Below are positions 24,379 to 36,200 of a stretch of 64,000 nt of DNA, in pieces. The notes beneath the pieces were generated by a model, which did not search any database, was not told where the DNA came from, and saw only the letters and a program-made list of their open reading frames with translations. The position numbers were made by a program, and so were the translations under genes. The stretch is taken from assembly GCA_033980235.1 (NCBI GenBank), contig CM067059.1, positions 14,890,100 through 14,954,099 of the forward strand, given 5' to 3'. The DNA comes from Diadema setosum. Its lineage: Eukaryota; Echinodermata; Echinoidea; Diadematoida; Diadematidae. Each line of letters starts with the position of its first letter. The first letter of the stretch is position 1.

Positions 24379-25236
24379 TGCAATGCTGGAAGATAAACTA
24401 GCAGCATTGTCAGTGTAAATAATATGTTCATTATGTTTAGTGTTGATTTATTTACAACACATTTGTGTAACCAAATGATACACATCATTTTATTTCGCAA
24501 AACAATATTTGAAATTTAAGTCAGGAACCATAATGACTATGATATATGCTACATTTATCAAAATGTTTATAGCATACTATATTATATACACTGTACATGT
24601 ATAACTGTTCATCACATTTGTGTATTGAAACTATGATGTAGCTGTTCACTAGTTTCACACACGAAAGTTAATCTCAACTGGATGTTTAAAAAAAAACCGA
24701 CAAACATACAAGCATATTTTTCCTATGTTGATGATAATCTGAGTACAAACTCAAATGCTAAATCATTATGTTTGTATTACATATATACATTCCGTATGAA
24801 TATAATTCTTCGTGTCTCATATTATTAAAGATGTCACGAAGATATATACGTGAAATTATTTGTAAATATGCTGGTGTTAAACTGCATGCATTTTGTGACA
24901 ATAAGTTTGAATAACGTTATCGTTTTATTCGTCTTATCTTTCGATACCAGATATGTCGAGAGTTGTTTAGTATATATGAGAAATGTAAAACTTATACTGA
25001 TAAAAAAAAAAAGTTGCTGAATACATTGCATTTGTGAGACCAGCTGTTTCAGGAAGAATAGATTTCATTTGCCTGCCTGATTATAATTCAATGTATCTAT
25101 GCAAATCTCAAACAAGCTTCCTCCATTTTTCAGCACTCTGTGTCAGAGATTCACATTTATACTACTTGGAAGATCAATGTGAATGTTTCCATATGTACAA
25201 GTGCAGTTTAAAAAATATTCGTCATTGTATCTTTTC
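24379..25236 (+). other. 3' untranslated region of the gypsy element
   Basis: AT-rich, no env-like reading frame. A short ORF at 25034-25264 runs into the LTR and has no recognised domain. Confidence 0.6.
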
Positions 25237-25249
25237 AGAAGGAGGGGGA
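25237..25249 (+). promoter_or_regulatory. Polypurine tract
   Basis: AGAAGGAGGGGGA abuts the right LTR and would prime plus-strand DNA synthesis. Confidence 0.85.
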
Positions 25250-25441
25250 TGTTGTGTTATGTGAGCGCACTACATTTATCACAAGTGTACGCATATTCCA
25301 TGTATTCTATATTTGAGTGATACGGTCAGAGCAGCAGTCATTACATGACGCTAGTTTGTGATAGTGGATTAAAGTTGTTCATTTTATCGTTAAACAACTG
25401 AGTCCTCTGTTCATCATTGAATCCGGTCCACTATTACAACA
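25250..25441 (+). repeat. Right LTR of the gypsy element
   Basis: 192 bp, identical to the left LTR in a base-by-base reading. Followed by the second copy of the GTATT duplication. Confidence 0.95.
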
Positions 25442-25814
25442 GTATTCTTCAAAAAAAGCAGCTAAAAGTTCTTTGTCCTCTGATGTCCAAGAATAGGAAA
25501 CACCCGACTTCTTCTTCTTCTTCTTCGTCTGTTTTCCTTCCCCATCATCAGAGGGTGATGAGACAGAAGACTCCTCATCCTCTTCAACCTCAGTGGCTTC
25601 ATCAGCAGCACCAGGGGGGTCAGCAGCAACCTCCTGGACTGGAGGGAGATCTTCTTCAACCGGGTCCAGGGCATGGTCTTCCCCCGTCCCCCGAAGGGCC
25701 TTAACTTTCCTTTTTACAACTTTCTTCTTCGGCATGACGAACTAATATGACAAATTTCTCTCAGTGGACCAATTTTACATAGGAACCATGTGTTTACGTG
25801 TTTGCTAGCAGTGG

Positions 25815-26048
25815 CGAATCAAAAAGAATGTTAGCGACACCTTATTACGACCGTTTGCGAATTCTTGCGAATGTTTTGCGAATTTTTGCGAATGTTTTGC
25901 GAATGTTTGCAACCGTTAGCGAAAATACGAATTCGCAAAGGTTCGCAAAGAAATTTTGAACATGTTCAAAATTTCTTTGCGACAAGAAAAACTGTTTGCG
26001 AACTTTCTTGCGAATGTTAACGAACCTTTTGCAACCGTTTACGAACCC
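25815..26048. repeat. Right subterminal array of TTTGCGAA motifs
   Basis: Repeats such as GCGAATGTTTTGCGAATTTT and GTTAGCGA lie between the partner gene's start and the right TIR, mirroring the left array. The 80 bp between this array and ATG 25735 should hold the partner gene's promoter. Confidence 0.65.
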
Positions 26049-26107
26049 TGGCGAATTCCCAAATTCGCTACGTTCGCAAACGTTCGCCGCTCAGTGAGAT
26101 ACCCCCT
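26049..26107 (-). repeat. Harbinger right terminal inverted repeat
   Basis: Reads TGGCGAATTCCCAAATTCGC, then TACGTTCGCAAACGTTCGCC and GCTCAGTGAGATACCCCCT, followed by the TSD TAA (26108-26110). Inverted partner of 12603-12661. Confidence 0.9.
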
Positions 26108-26423
26108 TAACTATCTAAAAAGTTATAAAAGAAAATTCGTCAAATCACAATTCTTGTCTCACTTCTCCCCACTCTCCCCTACTCTTCTGTGGGTACTGTA
26201 CAATGTGGGTATATACTACCTGTGTGAAAAATGCTGATGATATACACCATTTCTTTTATGGAATTTTCTTTGTTTGCTTTTTTTTTTTTTGCGGTGTACT
26301 AATGTGCAAATCTGTACTAAACGTTTGATTTAAGTTATGTTATGTAGTTATTGTCTATACTTGCGATATGTTCTGCATATCATGTAAATATTCATTTCAT
26401 CTATCTGTACGTTTTCATTCATT

Positions 26424-26949
26424 ACTGCAAAAAGTCCGGTGTTTAATAGTGAACACCGAGCTGGTGTTAAATTTTCGGTGCTCATTTATGGTGTTAAATT
26501 AGCACCTCCTGGTGTCATTTCCAAATTTCAAACTGTTTCTTGAAGAGTTTCTTTGTAACTGCACTTGTTGATTTTTAATTTAAACAAGACGATCAAGAAT
26601 TTTACATTAAAATACTAGATTTTTGAAAAAATGTGAAAATAAATCTACACCACAGTAACACCAGCTGGTGTGGTCTCTTATTGAAGCTGGACGGGTGTTA
26701 AACCATTGATATTAACACCAGCAAATATCAAATCAACACCATGTGGTGTCATTTTTTAATTAACACCAGTACAGTGTCAAAATAACACCAGGTACAGTGT
26801 CAAATTAACACCACGAAGTGTCAGGTGAACACTTTTCAACACCATCACAGTGCATTTTCAACACCTGTGGGTGTGGTCCTTTACTGAAGTTTGACCGGTG
26901 TTAGACTTAACACCCGTGGTGTTAAATCTAACACCGATGTTTATACAGT
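26424..26949. mobile_element. Palindromic MITE-like element rich in GGTGTTAA/AACACC
   Basis: About 526 bp with imperfect inverted ends: ACTGCAAAAAGTCCGGTGTT at the left and AACACCGATGTTTATACAGT at the right. The inside repeats GGTGTTAA and its reverse AACACC more than a dozen times. No coding potential. Confidence 0.6.
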
Positions 26950-27011
26950 GTAAGTTTTATATAAAACTGGCATGAGTGTTGTTCCAGTATGGTAATATGA
27001 CATTATCTATA

Positions 27012-27435
27012 ACTTAAAGCCATTGTTTACCATTTGCAAATGGAAAAAAAGCTTTAGTGCTTCAAAATAGGTCTAAAATGTGAGTTGGGATCCAAACTAT
27101 ACCAACGTAAAAATATCAGTCGGTATAATCAGTGTAAGTATTGTTAAATACACAAAATGTGAACAATAATTTCATTGAAATTATTTCTAGAAATTATTTC
27201 TAGAATAAGCCGTCTGCAGTTATGGTTTATTGAGAAAATTAGTGATTGTCTCCTTATATTTATGGCTTTATTGCGAAAATGTTTATACATCATTGAAAAA
27301 TTGAGCAAAGAAAATGGGTGGTAGGATGTTTTGTGATGCAACTGAACTATCATGCATCAAAATACTAGTGTGATGTTCGAACATTTTTTCTTTTTAAATC
27401 AGTGCTCCCAATTATGGTAAACAGCGGCTTTAAGT
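27012..27435. mobile_element. MITE-like inverted-repeat element
   Basis: About 424 bp bounded by ACTTAAAGCCATTGTTTACC and its imperfect inverse GGTAAACAGCGGCTTTAAGT. It contains a smaller palindrome around TTATTTCTAGAAATTATTTC. No ORF. Confidence 0.6.
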
Positions 27436-29607
27436 CATGATACGGCACACGGGTCACTAAAGAATATAATTATGTTGATTACTCTCATAATATCTATTTA
27501 TGTTTTTAATTTATTTTTTAACAAATGGTTGTTAATAGTCCTAGAGGAATACTCAAACAACGTTTCAGTCCAACTTTATATGTAACCCACTGATGTCAAA
27601 ATACAACATGCATTCGTTACAGGCAAGGACTGAGTTTTGCGGTGTTTTCACGTAATAGATCCAGTTCCATAAACGCCCTTATAGCATTGTTCAGAATCCA
27701 CAGCATGGAAGACATTGACGCAGAAGGGAGTGTATACATGTATGATCTCCAGTGTATATATGGTCAAGTTTACAAACAGTAAGATGAAGACTTGTTCATA
27801 CACCTGTATAAATACAAGATTATTATCCTATTGCATATAGAATAGACAAAAGCACTAGATCTGCATCATTCAGGCATCCTTTTGATAAAGATATGTCATA
27901 ATATCATAATAACATACAATGAATTGAATTAAAGATATATGTTACAAAAAAGACAATAATTAAATGAGGACATGATTAGTTTGTATTCCTCCGTCAAAGG
28001 GTTTCGAAGGCACTGTCACTGTACAGTGTAAGTGGCGTGTTTTAGTATATTGTTCTCCCGAGATCTCGTTAACTTCACCTAAAGAAAATAATGTGGAATA
28101 TGATTGATATTTAATATTTACTGCAGGTATGATACATGGGGTGAAGATGCATATAAGATTGTAGACTGAAATTCCTTAAGGACAAAATAATGAAACTTAC
28201 TGTTGCGAAAAGTGTTACCCTTCGGGTGAAAGCTCAATTGAAATACTAACTGGCATCGGTGTCAATTGGTAGAAAGGACAGCTAATATCGATAGATAATA
28301 ATCTAAATAAGATTAAAGTTCAAGGTCAGAGGTCGCTGATTTGCCTGAGAAATAATTGTTGTTTTTTTCACAGCCATAATCAAAGGAATCTTCCCCGTAT
28401 ATCATTGTGTATAAAAAGAGATAAATTAGAGAAGATTGGTGAAAATTTTGGGATTTAATCAGACACACAAATAAAGCTATCATGAACTGAAAAAGTTTGA
28501 AGAGTGAGAGATATTCGGCAAATCTGTGTGATATAGATGTTGGGCAGCTCTCCATTCAGTTTGTACACAAAAATTCACCAATTTTCATTTTCCAAAAAAA
28601 AAATCATTTAGACCTGTTCTTGGTATATGGTAGGAGCAATATATTTTGCGTGTCCTCCTCAGCGGAGGAGGTTCTGTCTATGCGAAATAAGCAAATTCTG
28701 TCTATGCGAAAAAAAACAACAAACAAACAAACAAACAATTGGTGACTTTTTTTTTTTGAACAGACGGAATGGAGAACTTCCAAACATCTACATCACGAAG
28801 AGTTTCCGATTTGTCTTACTCTCTAATCATGTACAGTTTATAACTCTGATATTTCTTTTCTCAAAATTTTCATTGCTCTAGATATTTCTCATATCTAATG
28901 ATATGTAAATGAACGGCCAGTCAATGATATACAAGGGAGACATATTTGTTTGCGTGAGGAGTCATCTTTAAGTTAGTTTCCTGCCTCTCATGCTGCAGTT
29001 TATATTGTCACTTGTACAAGGTTGTGAAAGGTTGCTGATAACAATTTGAGTTTCAAGTTTGTGGTGGAGGTAATTGTCGATATTTTGCTGTGTATCTTAT
29101 GATATTCAATAAATTATTTCTAACTTTAACAATGAAAATAATTTCATTTTGTTTCGTAAACTAATTTCGAAGTGATGACTGGATTAAAAGGAGAGTGTGT
29201 ATGTCAAACAAGAAAAATAATAGAGGATTTTCCATTATGTTTCACGTCACGTCTTTAATAAATGGGAAAAAAGACGGTATATGTATATATATATATATGT
29301 ATATATAGGCCTATATATACATATTATATATATATACATATAATATCATAATGCATATAAATAAATGTATCTACGAAACATTTATATTTATATATAAATA
29401 AAATGTATGTGCGAATGTGTCCGTATACTCATATCGATGCATGTATATTCATTTTCGTATACATGTAAACAGATAAAGACAGATAATAATACATGGGCAT
29501 TTACATACTCAGTAGTCTATATAGTTTTAAAATATGCTTGAATATATAAGAATATTAAAGGCATTCTACTAATTACCTCCTATTACTATTCGTAGAGTGA
29601 TTTTTTT

Positions 29608-29692
29608 TAAGGAAAATAATGTGTCAAAGAGTTAAAGGAAAAATAATGTGTCAAAGAGTTTAAGGAAAAATAATGTGTCAAAGAGTTTAAGG
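29608..29692. repeat. Three tandem copies of a 26-bp unit
   Basis: AAGGAAAAATAATGTGTCAA plus AGAGTTT is repeated three times with one or two base changes. Confidence 0.85.
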
Positions 29693-30064
29693 GAGAATGA
29701 CCAGTGTTAGAAAAAAAGAAAAGTATGTCTTAAGGCGAATATATAATCACGGAAAGTGTACATCCAAGTGAAATAAACTTATGTCAGCTCATCTTGTCAG
29801 CAGTTTTTTGTTGGAGGTGTACACTAGATCTCAAATTTTGAGTAATGAATATGAATAATACCTCCAGATGATTTTCAGACTTTTACATTCGATCAACTAT
29901 AACTGAGTACAGAGTTTCAGAATATATTGTGTTTAAGATGAGAAATAAGAATGTTTTCAAAATCTGTAACAAATGGCAATGAACAAGGATGATGACATGG
30001 CAGCCTCACCATAAGAATGCATGAATTGGGGCTCAATGCATCCTTGAGGATTATGAGATGATTT

Positions 30065-30300
30065 CTTATAACTCAAGATGGCTTTCAAAATGGCCATAAA
30101 AATCTGAAATTACTTTATATTGCCTTATATCAAAATTACAAAAAAAAAAAGTTTATTCCTATTTCGAGGGTGCTGCACGAGATAATTTGTTACTCAAGAT
30201 GACTGTCAAAATGGGCACCAAACCTGAAATTACTTTATATTGCCTTATATATATATATATATATATATAAAGTTTAATCCTATTTCAAGGGTGCTGCATT
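30065..30300. repeat. Duplicated segment of about 115 bp
   Basis: ACTCAAGATG(G/A)CT..CAAAATGG, CTGAAATTACTTTATATTGC and TTTA(T/A)TCCTATTTC(G/A)A are present twice in the same order. Confidence 0.75.
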
Positions 30301-30680
30301 TGAAATTTTCAAAGTGGTGGTCCCCAAAATCTTAAATTCCTATATGTATTTCCTGATAACAAAATGGTCAAAAATTCTGGTTGAAGTGATTTAGAAAGTT
30401 GACCCTAGAGAGAAACAAATATTTTGTAACTGAATTTACATTTCAGTTGAGCAAATTTGTCTAATCGGCCAAAACTGTATCCAAAATGTCCGCCACAATG
30501 GTAATGTACATTGAGATATCCCAATAATGGATTGTATATATATTTACTGTAAATTGTAAATATGTGTATTGTTAGTACTGGAAAAGAATGACTGGCTTTA
30601 CCCTAGTCCAAGGTGCTATCCACAGACCACAGAAATATTCAAAATGGCAGCCAAAATCTCAAATCTTCATGTTGTATACA

Positions 30681-30682
<2 letters not shown>

Positions 30683-30728
<46 letters not shown>
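30683..30728. repeat. AT dinucleotide microsatellite
   Basis: Uninterrupted TA/AT run of about 40 bp. Confidence 0.9.
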
Positions 30729-30730
<2 letters not shown>

Positions 30731-32918
30731 TTCAGTAGAGCAAATTTGTCAAAGCAGCTATAGTCGTATCCAAATGTTTACCACAATGGTAACCTACAGC
30801 ATCCTTGAAATAGGATAAAACCATTAGAAGAACATTGGGCGACCAGAAAACAAGTTTCAGTCTCTGGCAACGAGACTGAAGGTGGTGCGATACTGTTCTT
30901 TGAAACAGAAAATCACACACAAATGAGCAGCATCAAAACCCAAATGCACCTTCATCAAAGTGTATTGATACAAACAACAGTGACACAGAGAGGCGAAGGA
31001 AAAAAATCAAGCGGGCAATTTTTTTTTTTTCATAGTTTGATACAATTATCATTGTTCTTTTATACTCAATTGCTGTAAAACATATGAACACAACTATAAT
31101 AAAATATCTACGAACAATACAGATCAAAGCCATTTAATTGCATCCAAACTTGTCCATTCTGCTATAGGTATACAAGTGTACTATGAAGACTTGGATATTC
31201 AAAGGAACAACAACAACAAAACTATACAGAGAAGGAATAACAAAGATCAAACAGACTAAAAAAGGGGTATCAAATTGAAGCGGAATAGATCATACCACAG
31301 TATCTGGCTAAAGAACACTGTCTTATAGGTTATGTACATGACATCTTCAAGAAAAGTTATACTGCTCTCTCCTTACTCTATATAAAATACAGCCCACATT
31401 TTTTCTATAAACTCCTTTCTTAAAAAAGTATATTCAAGTGTACACATGTCACATATGCATATACTGGTAACTGACATTCCTGTTTCATTCTATAAGAGAC
31501 TGAATATAATACATTTTAATATAATCTTTAAATGACTGTCACAAGAGCCTGTGACTCTCACACTAAAACAAAACAAAAGTCAATGTAGATAAATGGCATT
31601 AGAATATATTTACACACAATAGGGTGTGACATTTCAGCTAATAAATTCTGTGTGTAAGATTGCACTACATTTCAGAGGCTAGTGTTCATTTGGTTGACTG
31701 CTGAAAGAACATTAATCCAAGACAATTACAATGGTTACACTACATTAGATGCAATCATTCATAAACCCTGTATCTAAAATCAAACACAATTATCATTTTA
31801 ACCACTGCTGACATTGCAACAAATTTCAATATCATAAGATGCACAAAAATATATATCAACAATTTGAAAGAGAAAAACAGTCCTGAGCATTATATGGATC
31901 TCATGCCACTTTTACCACATAAATCATATTCCTGTATTGTATACAAACATATACCCTACAATTGTACCTATTATATTTATGCCAAATTTTCTCTCTATCA
32001 TCATCCATTTAGCAGACATATTGTATACAAATGATACAAAACTACATTTAATCAATGCATTGAGTTTAGAATGGGATATTCCAAATTGGCGGCCTGAATC
32101 CTTTCCATGGATGCGCCCAGGAAGACAGAGAGACAGACAGAGAGAGAAAAATAGGAGACTAAAATCTCTACAGCCATCTGTTCTATCTACCCCATTCATG
32201 GAATGCAGATAGGTTGGTCAAACAGGAATTAAAAGTGCCCTAAATTCTGTAACAGGGCTGCCAAGCTCAGAAAAAAAGAAATAAAACAAAACAAAATAAA
32301 AAATCCCAATGCACACAAAAAAATCCCCCAACAAAAAAAAAAAAAATCTGAAGACAAATTACATATTTCACTTCAAGATGTTGTGAAATTGCACATATCA
32401 GGCATGCAAAATCAAATCTCAAAGACATATTTTCATAATTTGCACGACAATTCAACAATGCCCCCTCCCCCAAAAAAAAAAGAAAGAAAAAGAAAAAGGA
32501 AAAAAAAACAAAAACAAAAACATAAATATGGTAAAATATACCAGTTGGGAGCTGCATTAACCCATTGAGGATGGACTGATTTTGCTACAACACTCATTCC
32601 CCATTGACACCTGCTCAAGTATACTGAGGACTAGTCTTCAACACTGCAGGTTAAGACTGCATGAATTACACCATGACATGGAAAGTTGTAGAACGCTGGA
32701 ATCAGATGTGTCTCAAAGTCTAGGGGACTGCTTGCATTATATTCTGTTGTGGGAAAGGTTGTGGATAGTATGTGAAGAATCCCCGAATTTTACAAAATAG
32801 AGGGTTAATCTCAAAGTAAGTCATAAAGAGATGAAATCTTCACAAGCAAATTTCTCAAAATGTCACAATGGGAAATGGGTCAGATTTTGGTTATCCTGAT
32901 GATGCCACCTCTCAGAAA

Positions 32919-32949
<31 letters not shown>

Positions 32950-32954
32950 TCAAC

Positions 32955-33180
32955 TTGCCACCAGTAGACTTTTACTGGTGTCAACTGGTAAACAGTGTGA
33001 TTTCAACTGGTATCAATTGGTTTTCATATGAATTGCTTATTTTGTTACTGGAAAATTGGAGTTGCTTTCTGGTTTCAACTGGTACCAGTTGAAACCAGTT
33101 AAGACCAGTTAAAACCAGTAAGGAACAGTTAAAAATTTTAACTTGTTTCTAGATCTACAGGTTTGTATTGGTTTTTCGAC
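32955..33180. repeat. Dispersed CAACTGGT/ACCAGTTG repeat, copy 1
   Basis: Contains CAACTGGTACCAGTTG, a perfect palindrome, plus many AACTGGT/ACCAGTT variants. A related copy lies at 45135-45250 (TTACTGGAAA, CTTCTGGTTTCAACTGGTA, GACCAGTTAAAA in the same order). Confidence 0.65.
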
Positions 33181-33266
33181 TTGGGTGTGTGTGCGAGCGA
33201 GAGAGAGAGAGAGAGAGAGAGAGAGTATGGACAAGGAATTGGTCAGCCAAGCTTCCATTAGTTTAT

Positions 33267-36200
33267 TCACTTGTAGTCATAGTATTTCTGCCTGAATGCA
33301 GCCCCCTTGCCCTTCTTGGCTGACATCATGCGAGATTTGCCCTCCGCTGACTGGAATGCGGTGTTATGAAGGTTCAGGCAGAGATTGGTCTGGGCATGCA
33401 TGAAATCCGAATGCTGTAACAAAAATTAAAGCAGAATGATTTGTAAAGAAATGACTTTATTAGCATATATCATGTCTTATCATTACCTATCCTGACGCAT
33501 GATAGAATACACTTTTGTTTGTTCTAGCCCATCTGAATTACGGAATTTGCAGAGATTAATGGGCCTGATCCCAAGCAATAACTTGCGGGCAAGGCGAAGA
33601 CTTCATTTTGCTGGTGAGAAAAGCTCTAAAATGTTGTGACTTTATCGGCTAAGAATGTCACATAAACAAAGAGTACTCTGATCTTCCTGCTGAATTCCTT
33701 GTCAAGCTTCCTTGTAACCAGTTGGGTTTTAATATCAATGTTCCCTATCAAAGAGGCGACAGCAGTACGATTATCAATGTGATATGTCAGTCTCCCTCCT
33801 TGCCATCTTTGTGACAGTTTTTTTGGAGGGAAATAGTTTTATATCATTGTGACGCCGAGACTTATAGTGAATTCAGAAAAACCATTAACACTGATGTGGT
33901 AGCCAGCTTTCGTTCCTTTTCTGTGGTAGCTTTTTGGAAGAAAAATGTTATAAATGATAGTGAGGACAAGACATCTTATATCTTATATGTCTAAAAATGC
34001 GACCCATGACAACACAAGCCTGATAGCAAAGACACTGTCAGACAGGGAGGGTGTTTCATCAAGCTGTTCTTAATGTTAAAAATGACTTAAGAACGACTAG
34101 TGATCAGTTCTTGTGCAGAATTATTGAAAGTCTGCTAAGTATAGCACATCAGAACTGATCACCAGTCGTTCTTAAATCGTTCGTAACTTTAAGAACAGCT
34201 TTATGAAACACCCCCCTGGCTAGTTAGATTCTGGTACTTCTATCATTCTTTAATATGGGACTGAAATACCCTTGCACCCACCTCATGCTCCGGTTCCCCA
34301 TACACATCGTCGAGGGCAGAGGCCTGGTTCAGGAACTGCACCGTAGATTCCACCTGGTGACTTTTGGCCTGTGGTGATGCACTGGTCCGCTGCATCATCT
34401 TGGCAGCTGCCCACCTGAACAGGGTGAGAAAAAAAAAAGTCAGAGATTGGCAACACACTGGGACATTGAAGTTAACTTCACTTCCTTGACATACCTGCAT
34501 AGTGGCTTTCAATATGTTCAATATGAACCAACTTTCACGTCATATGTCATGCACTTGCACAGGCATAATGGACATCAAAGGGGAGGTGGGCACATGCAAA
34601 ACTGGAAAAGTATACCAGTGAAAGCTGAGGATGCACATATCCAATTAAAAATTCTGAATGAAATACAATTAATGAGAGTGTTAGTTTAACCCTAATCAGG
34701 CTGGGCTTTTTTGGCTATGCTATATCTGGAGGGGGGGGGGATTCCGCCCCCCCTTCAGATCTCGCCTATGGAACGCGCGATTGCGCCGAAAATCGGCACA
34801 CGCGACGCCCGCGACGTATTCTATCAAAATGTATGGTTGCTTTCTCTGAAAAATTTTTCTTATGTTTGATATTAATTAATTATTGTAATTTATGCATAAA
34901 ATCACTTTTGGGCTCTAAATCACTTATTAATGCTCCAATTAAGCTAATTTCTTTTTAAAAATGTTTCTTGTATCATTCTTCTGAGACATAGGATAAAAAA
35001 AAAACTGTAATGAAATGAATTTCTTATGTATTTTATTGTTTTTTTTAATTTCTTATGTATTTCGTTGTTTTTTGACCTTTTGTTTTTGTTTGTTTTTTGG
35101 CCAAAATTTGTCACAGACATTTTTTGAAGCATTATTATGCTAAAATAAATTAATTTCGGCCATTCTAAGTGAAGATATGAATTTTTATGTGAATTAATTG
35201 AAAAAACATAATTTGCATTGGATTTGTACACAAAATCACGTTTTGGAGCAATTTTGGGGTTGACAAATTTTTTTCAAATGGGCGTCGCGTCAAAACGGTA
35301 CGCGCGGGCGCAACAATTTGGGTCTCAAAAGTTGCGCGATACTTGAAAGAAAAAAGTCATGAAACATCGCGGCGGGTGCTTATCGCATTGCAAAGATATT
35401 GCGCGAAACGTCGAGGGGGGGCGGATTCCGCCCCCCCCCAGCCTGATTAGGGTTAACCCATTAGTAACTGAACCGCCTGAAACCACCTGTCAGATTACTC
35501 CCTAAAACGTCCGAAACTGCCCGTCCGATTTGTTACAGTTTTATGCTTTACTATTCTTACTGTTTTCATGTAGAATATATAACTACGTAATTTTAAAGAG
35601 GTGAAAGGTCAACAAAAGTACGTCAGAATTAACGCTATGGCACACAAGTCTCTTGGTAAAGACTGAATAGGCTTTCAAATAAACACAACCTATAATAGAC
35701 AAAAATACACATGCAGAGATCTATTTTGCATGATTTAGAATATTGTCGAAATGAAGGTAATATTGCCGTACCTTCCAGGAACAAAAGGCCATTATGTATT
35801 GAATCTTCAGTTGCTAAAGGGTTAATAGAAATTTGAGCAAAACCAGATTACTGAAAAGAAAGTTGTGACCCTGTACACGTCAGCAATTTTAATGCACTTC
35901 CTTGCAAAACTTCAAAATGCAATTCAGTGTATTCCATTCCTTGCTCCCTGGATAAAATCTCCCTCTGTTGATATTCAACTGCAAGTAATGTAGTTCTAGG
36001 ACTACACAGGAAAACAAAGAAAACAAACAAAGAAACAAACAAAGAAACAAACAGATAACAAAAAACAAAGCACAAACAGAACCAAACAGGGAGACAGTAG
36101 GAACAAGAGAGTTAACGGGAGATTCCACTGCGACTCACATGTGGCCCCTGGCTTTGGTCCTTTCGCCCTTCTCGCCGAACTTTGCCGCCTGCTGGACGGC

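Larger units (their letters stand above)
19004..25441 (+). mobile_element. Full-length Ty3/gypsy LTR retrotransposon
   Basis: Complete structure: GTATT target duplication (18999-19003 and 25442-25446), two 192-bp LTRs with TG...CA ends, a primer-binding site directly after the left LTR, a 1.16-kb leader, one gag-pol ORF, a 0.87-kb 3' region, and a polypurine tract directly before the right LTR. The LTRs read identical base for base, so the insertion is recent in evolutionary terms. It lies inside exon 1 of the Harbinger partner gene in opposite orientation. Domain order protease-RT-RNase H-integrase is that of Ty3/gypsy (Metaviridae). No env-like ORF and no obvious chromodomain; the clade is not decided. 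Confidence 0.95.
17003..25735 (-). pseudogene. Harbinger Myb/SANT-MADF-type DNA-binding partner, split by a retrotransposon
   Basis: Likely the second Harbinger protein, which binds element ends and assists the transposase (known for the superfamily). ATG at 25735. Exon 1 runs 25735-25442, is cut by the retrotransposon, and resumes in the same frame at 18998-18884. Exon 2 is 18460-18288, exon 3 18174-17950, exon 4 17650-17003 (TAA). Phases fit throughout, giving 484 aa without the insertion. Residues 1-82 are acidic then Lys-rich. W83 opens a helical domain (YSWTSEDKELLAAFFEEY, KREVVKQFVKEKF, KQVMGFLKNYRTRF, ATDQWIMTNF) resembling MADF/Myb-SANT-like folds. A BESS-like segment (FAQYLATLMTRIPEG) is near residue 300, followed by a Gln/His/Ser repeat and a Pro/Gln-rich tail. 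The insertion separates exon 1 by 6.4 kb, so normal product is unlikely. Confidence 0.8.
12603..26107. mobile_element. PIF/Harbinger DNA transposon (with nested gypsy element)
   Basis: Flanked by TAA on both sides (12600-12602 and 26108-26110), the 3-bp TWA duplication expected of PIF/Harbinger. Inverted ends about 57-59 bp long begin AGCTGGTATCTCACTGAG at the left and, read inward on the other strand, AGGGGGTATCTCACTGAG at the right. Inside are a HARBI1-type DDE transposase on the + strand and a Myb/SANT-MADF-type gene on the - strand, converging from the two ends; this gene pair is typical of the superfamily. Without the 6.4-kb retrotransposon the element would be about 7.1 kb. Both genes are disrupted, so this copy is probably immobile unless helped in trans. 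Confidence 0.9.
27436..33266. other. Intergenic DNA and 3' flank of cpras1
   Basis: No ORF with a recognisable product on either strand. Holds a TA-rich palindromic tract (29278-29400), small tandem repeats, an AT microsatellite, a GT tract (about 32920-32947) and a GA tract (about 33195-33226). The 3' UTR of the - strand gene should start at 33266; AATAAA on that strand overlaps its stop region (33262-33267), but true cleavage may be further left. Confidence 0.5.

Noticed and set aside
25379..25735. Short Lys-rich - strand ORF as a complete small gene
   Set aside because: It is the first part of exon 1 of the Harbinger partner; its last codons run into the gypsy LTR.
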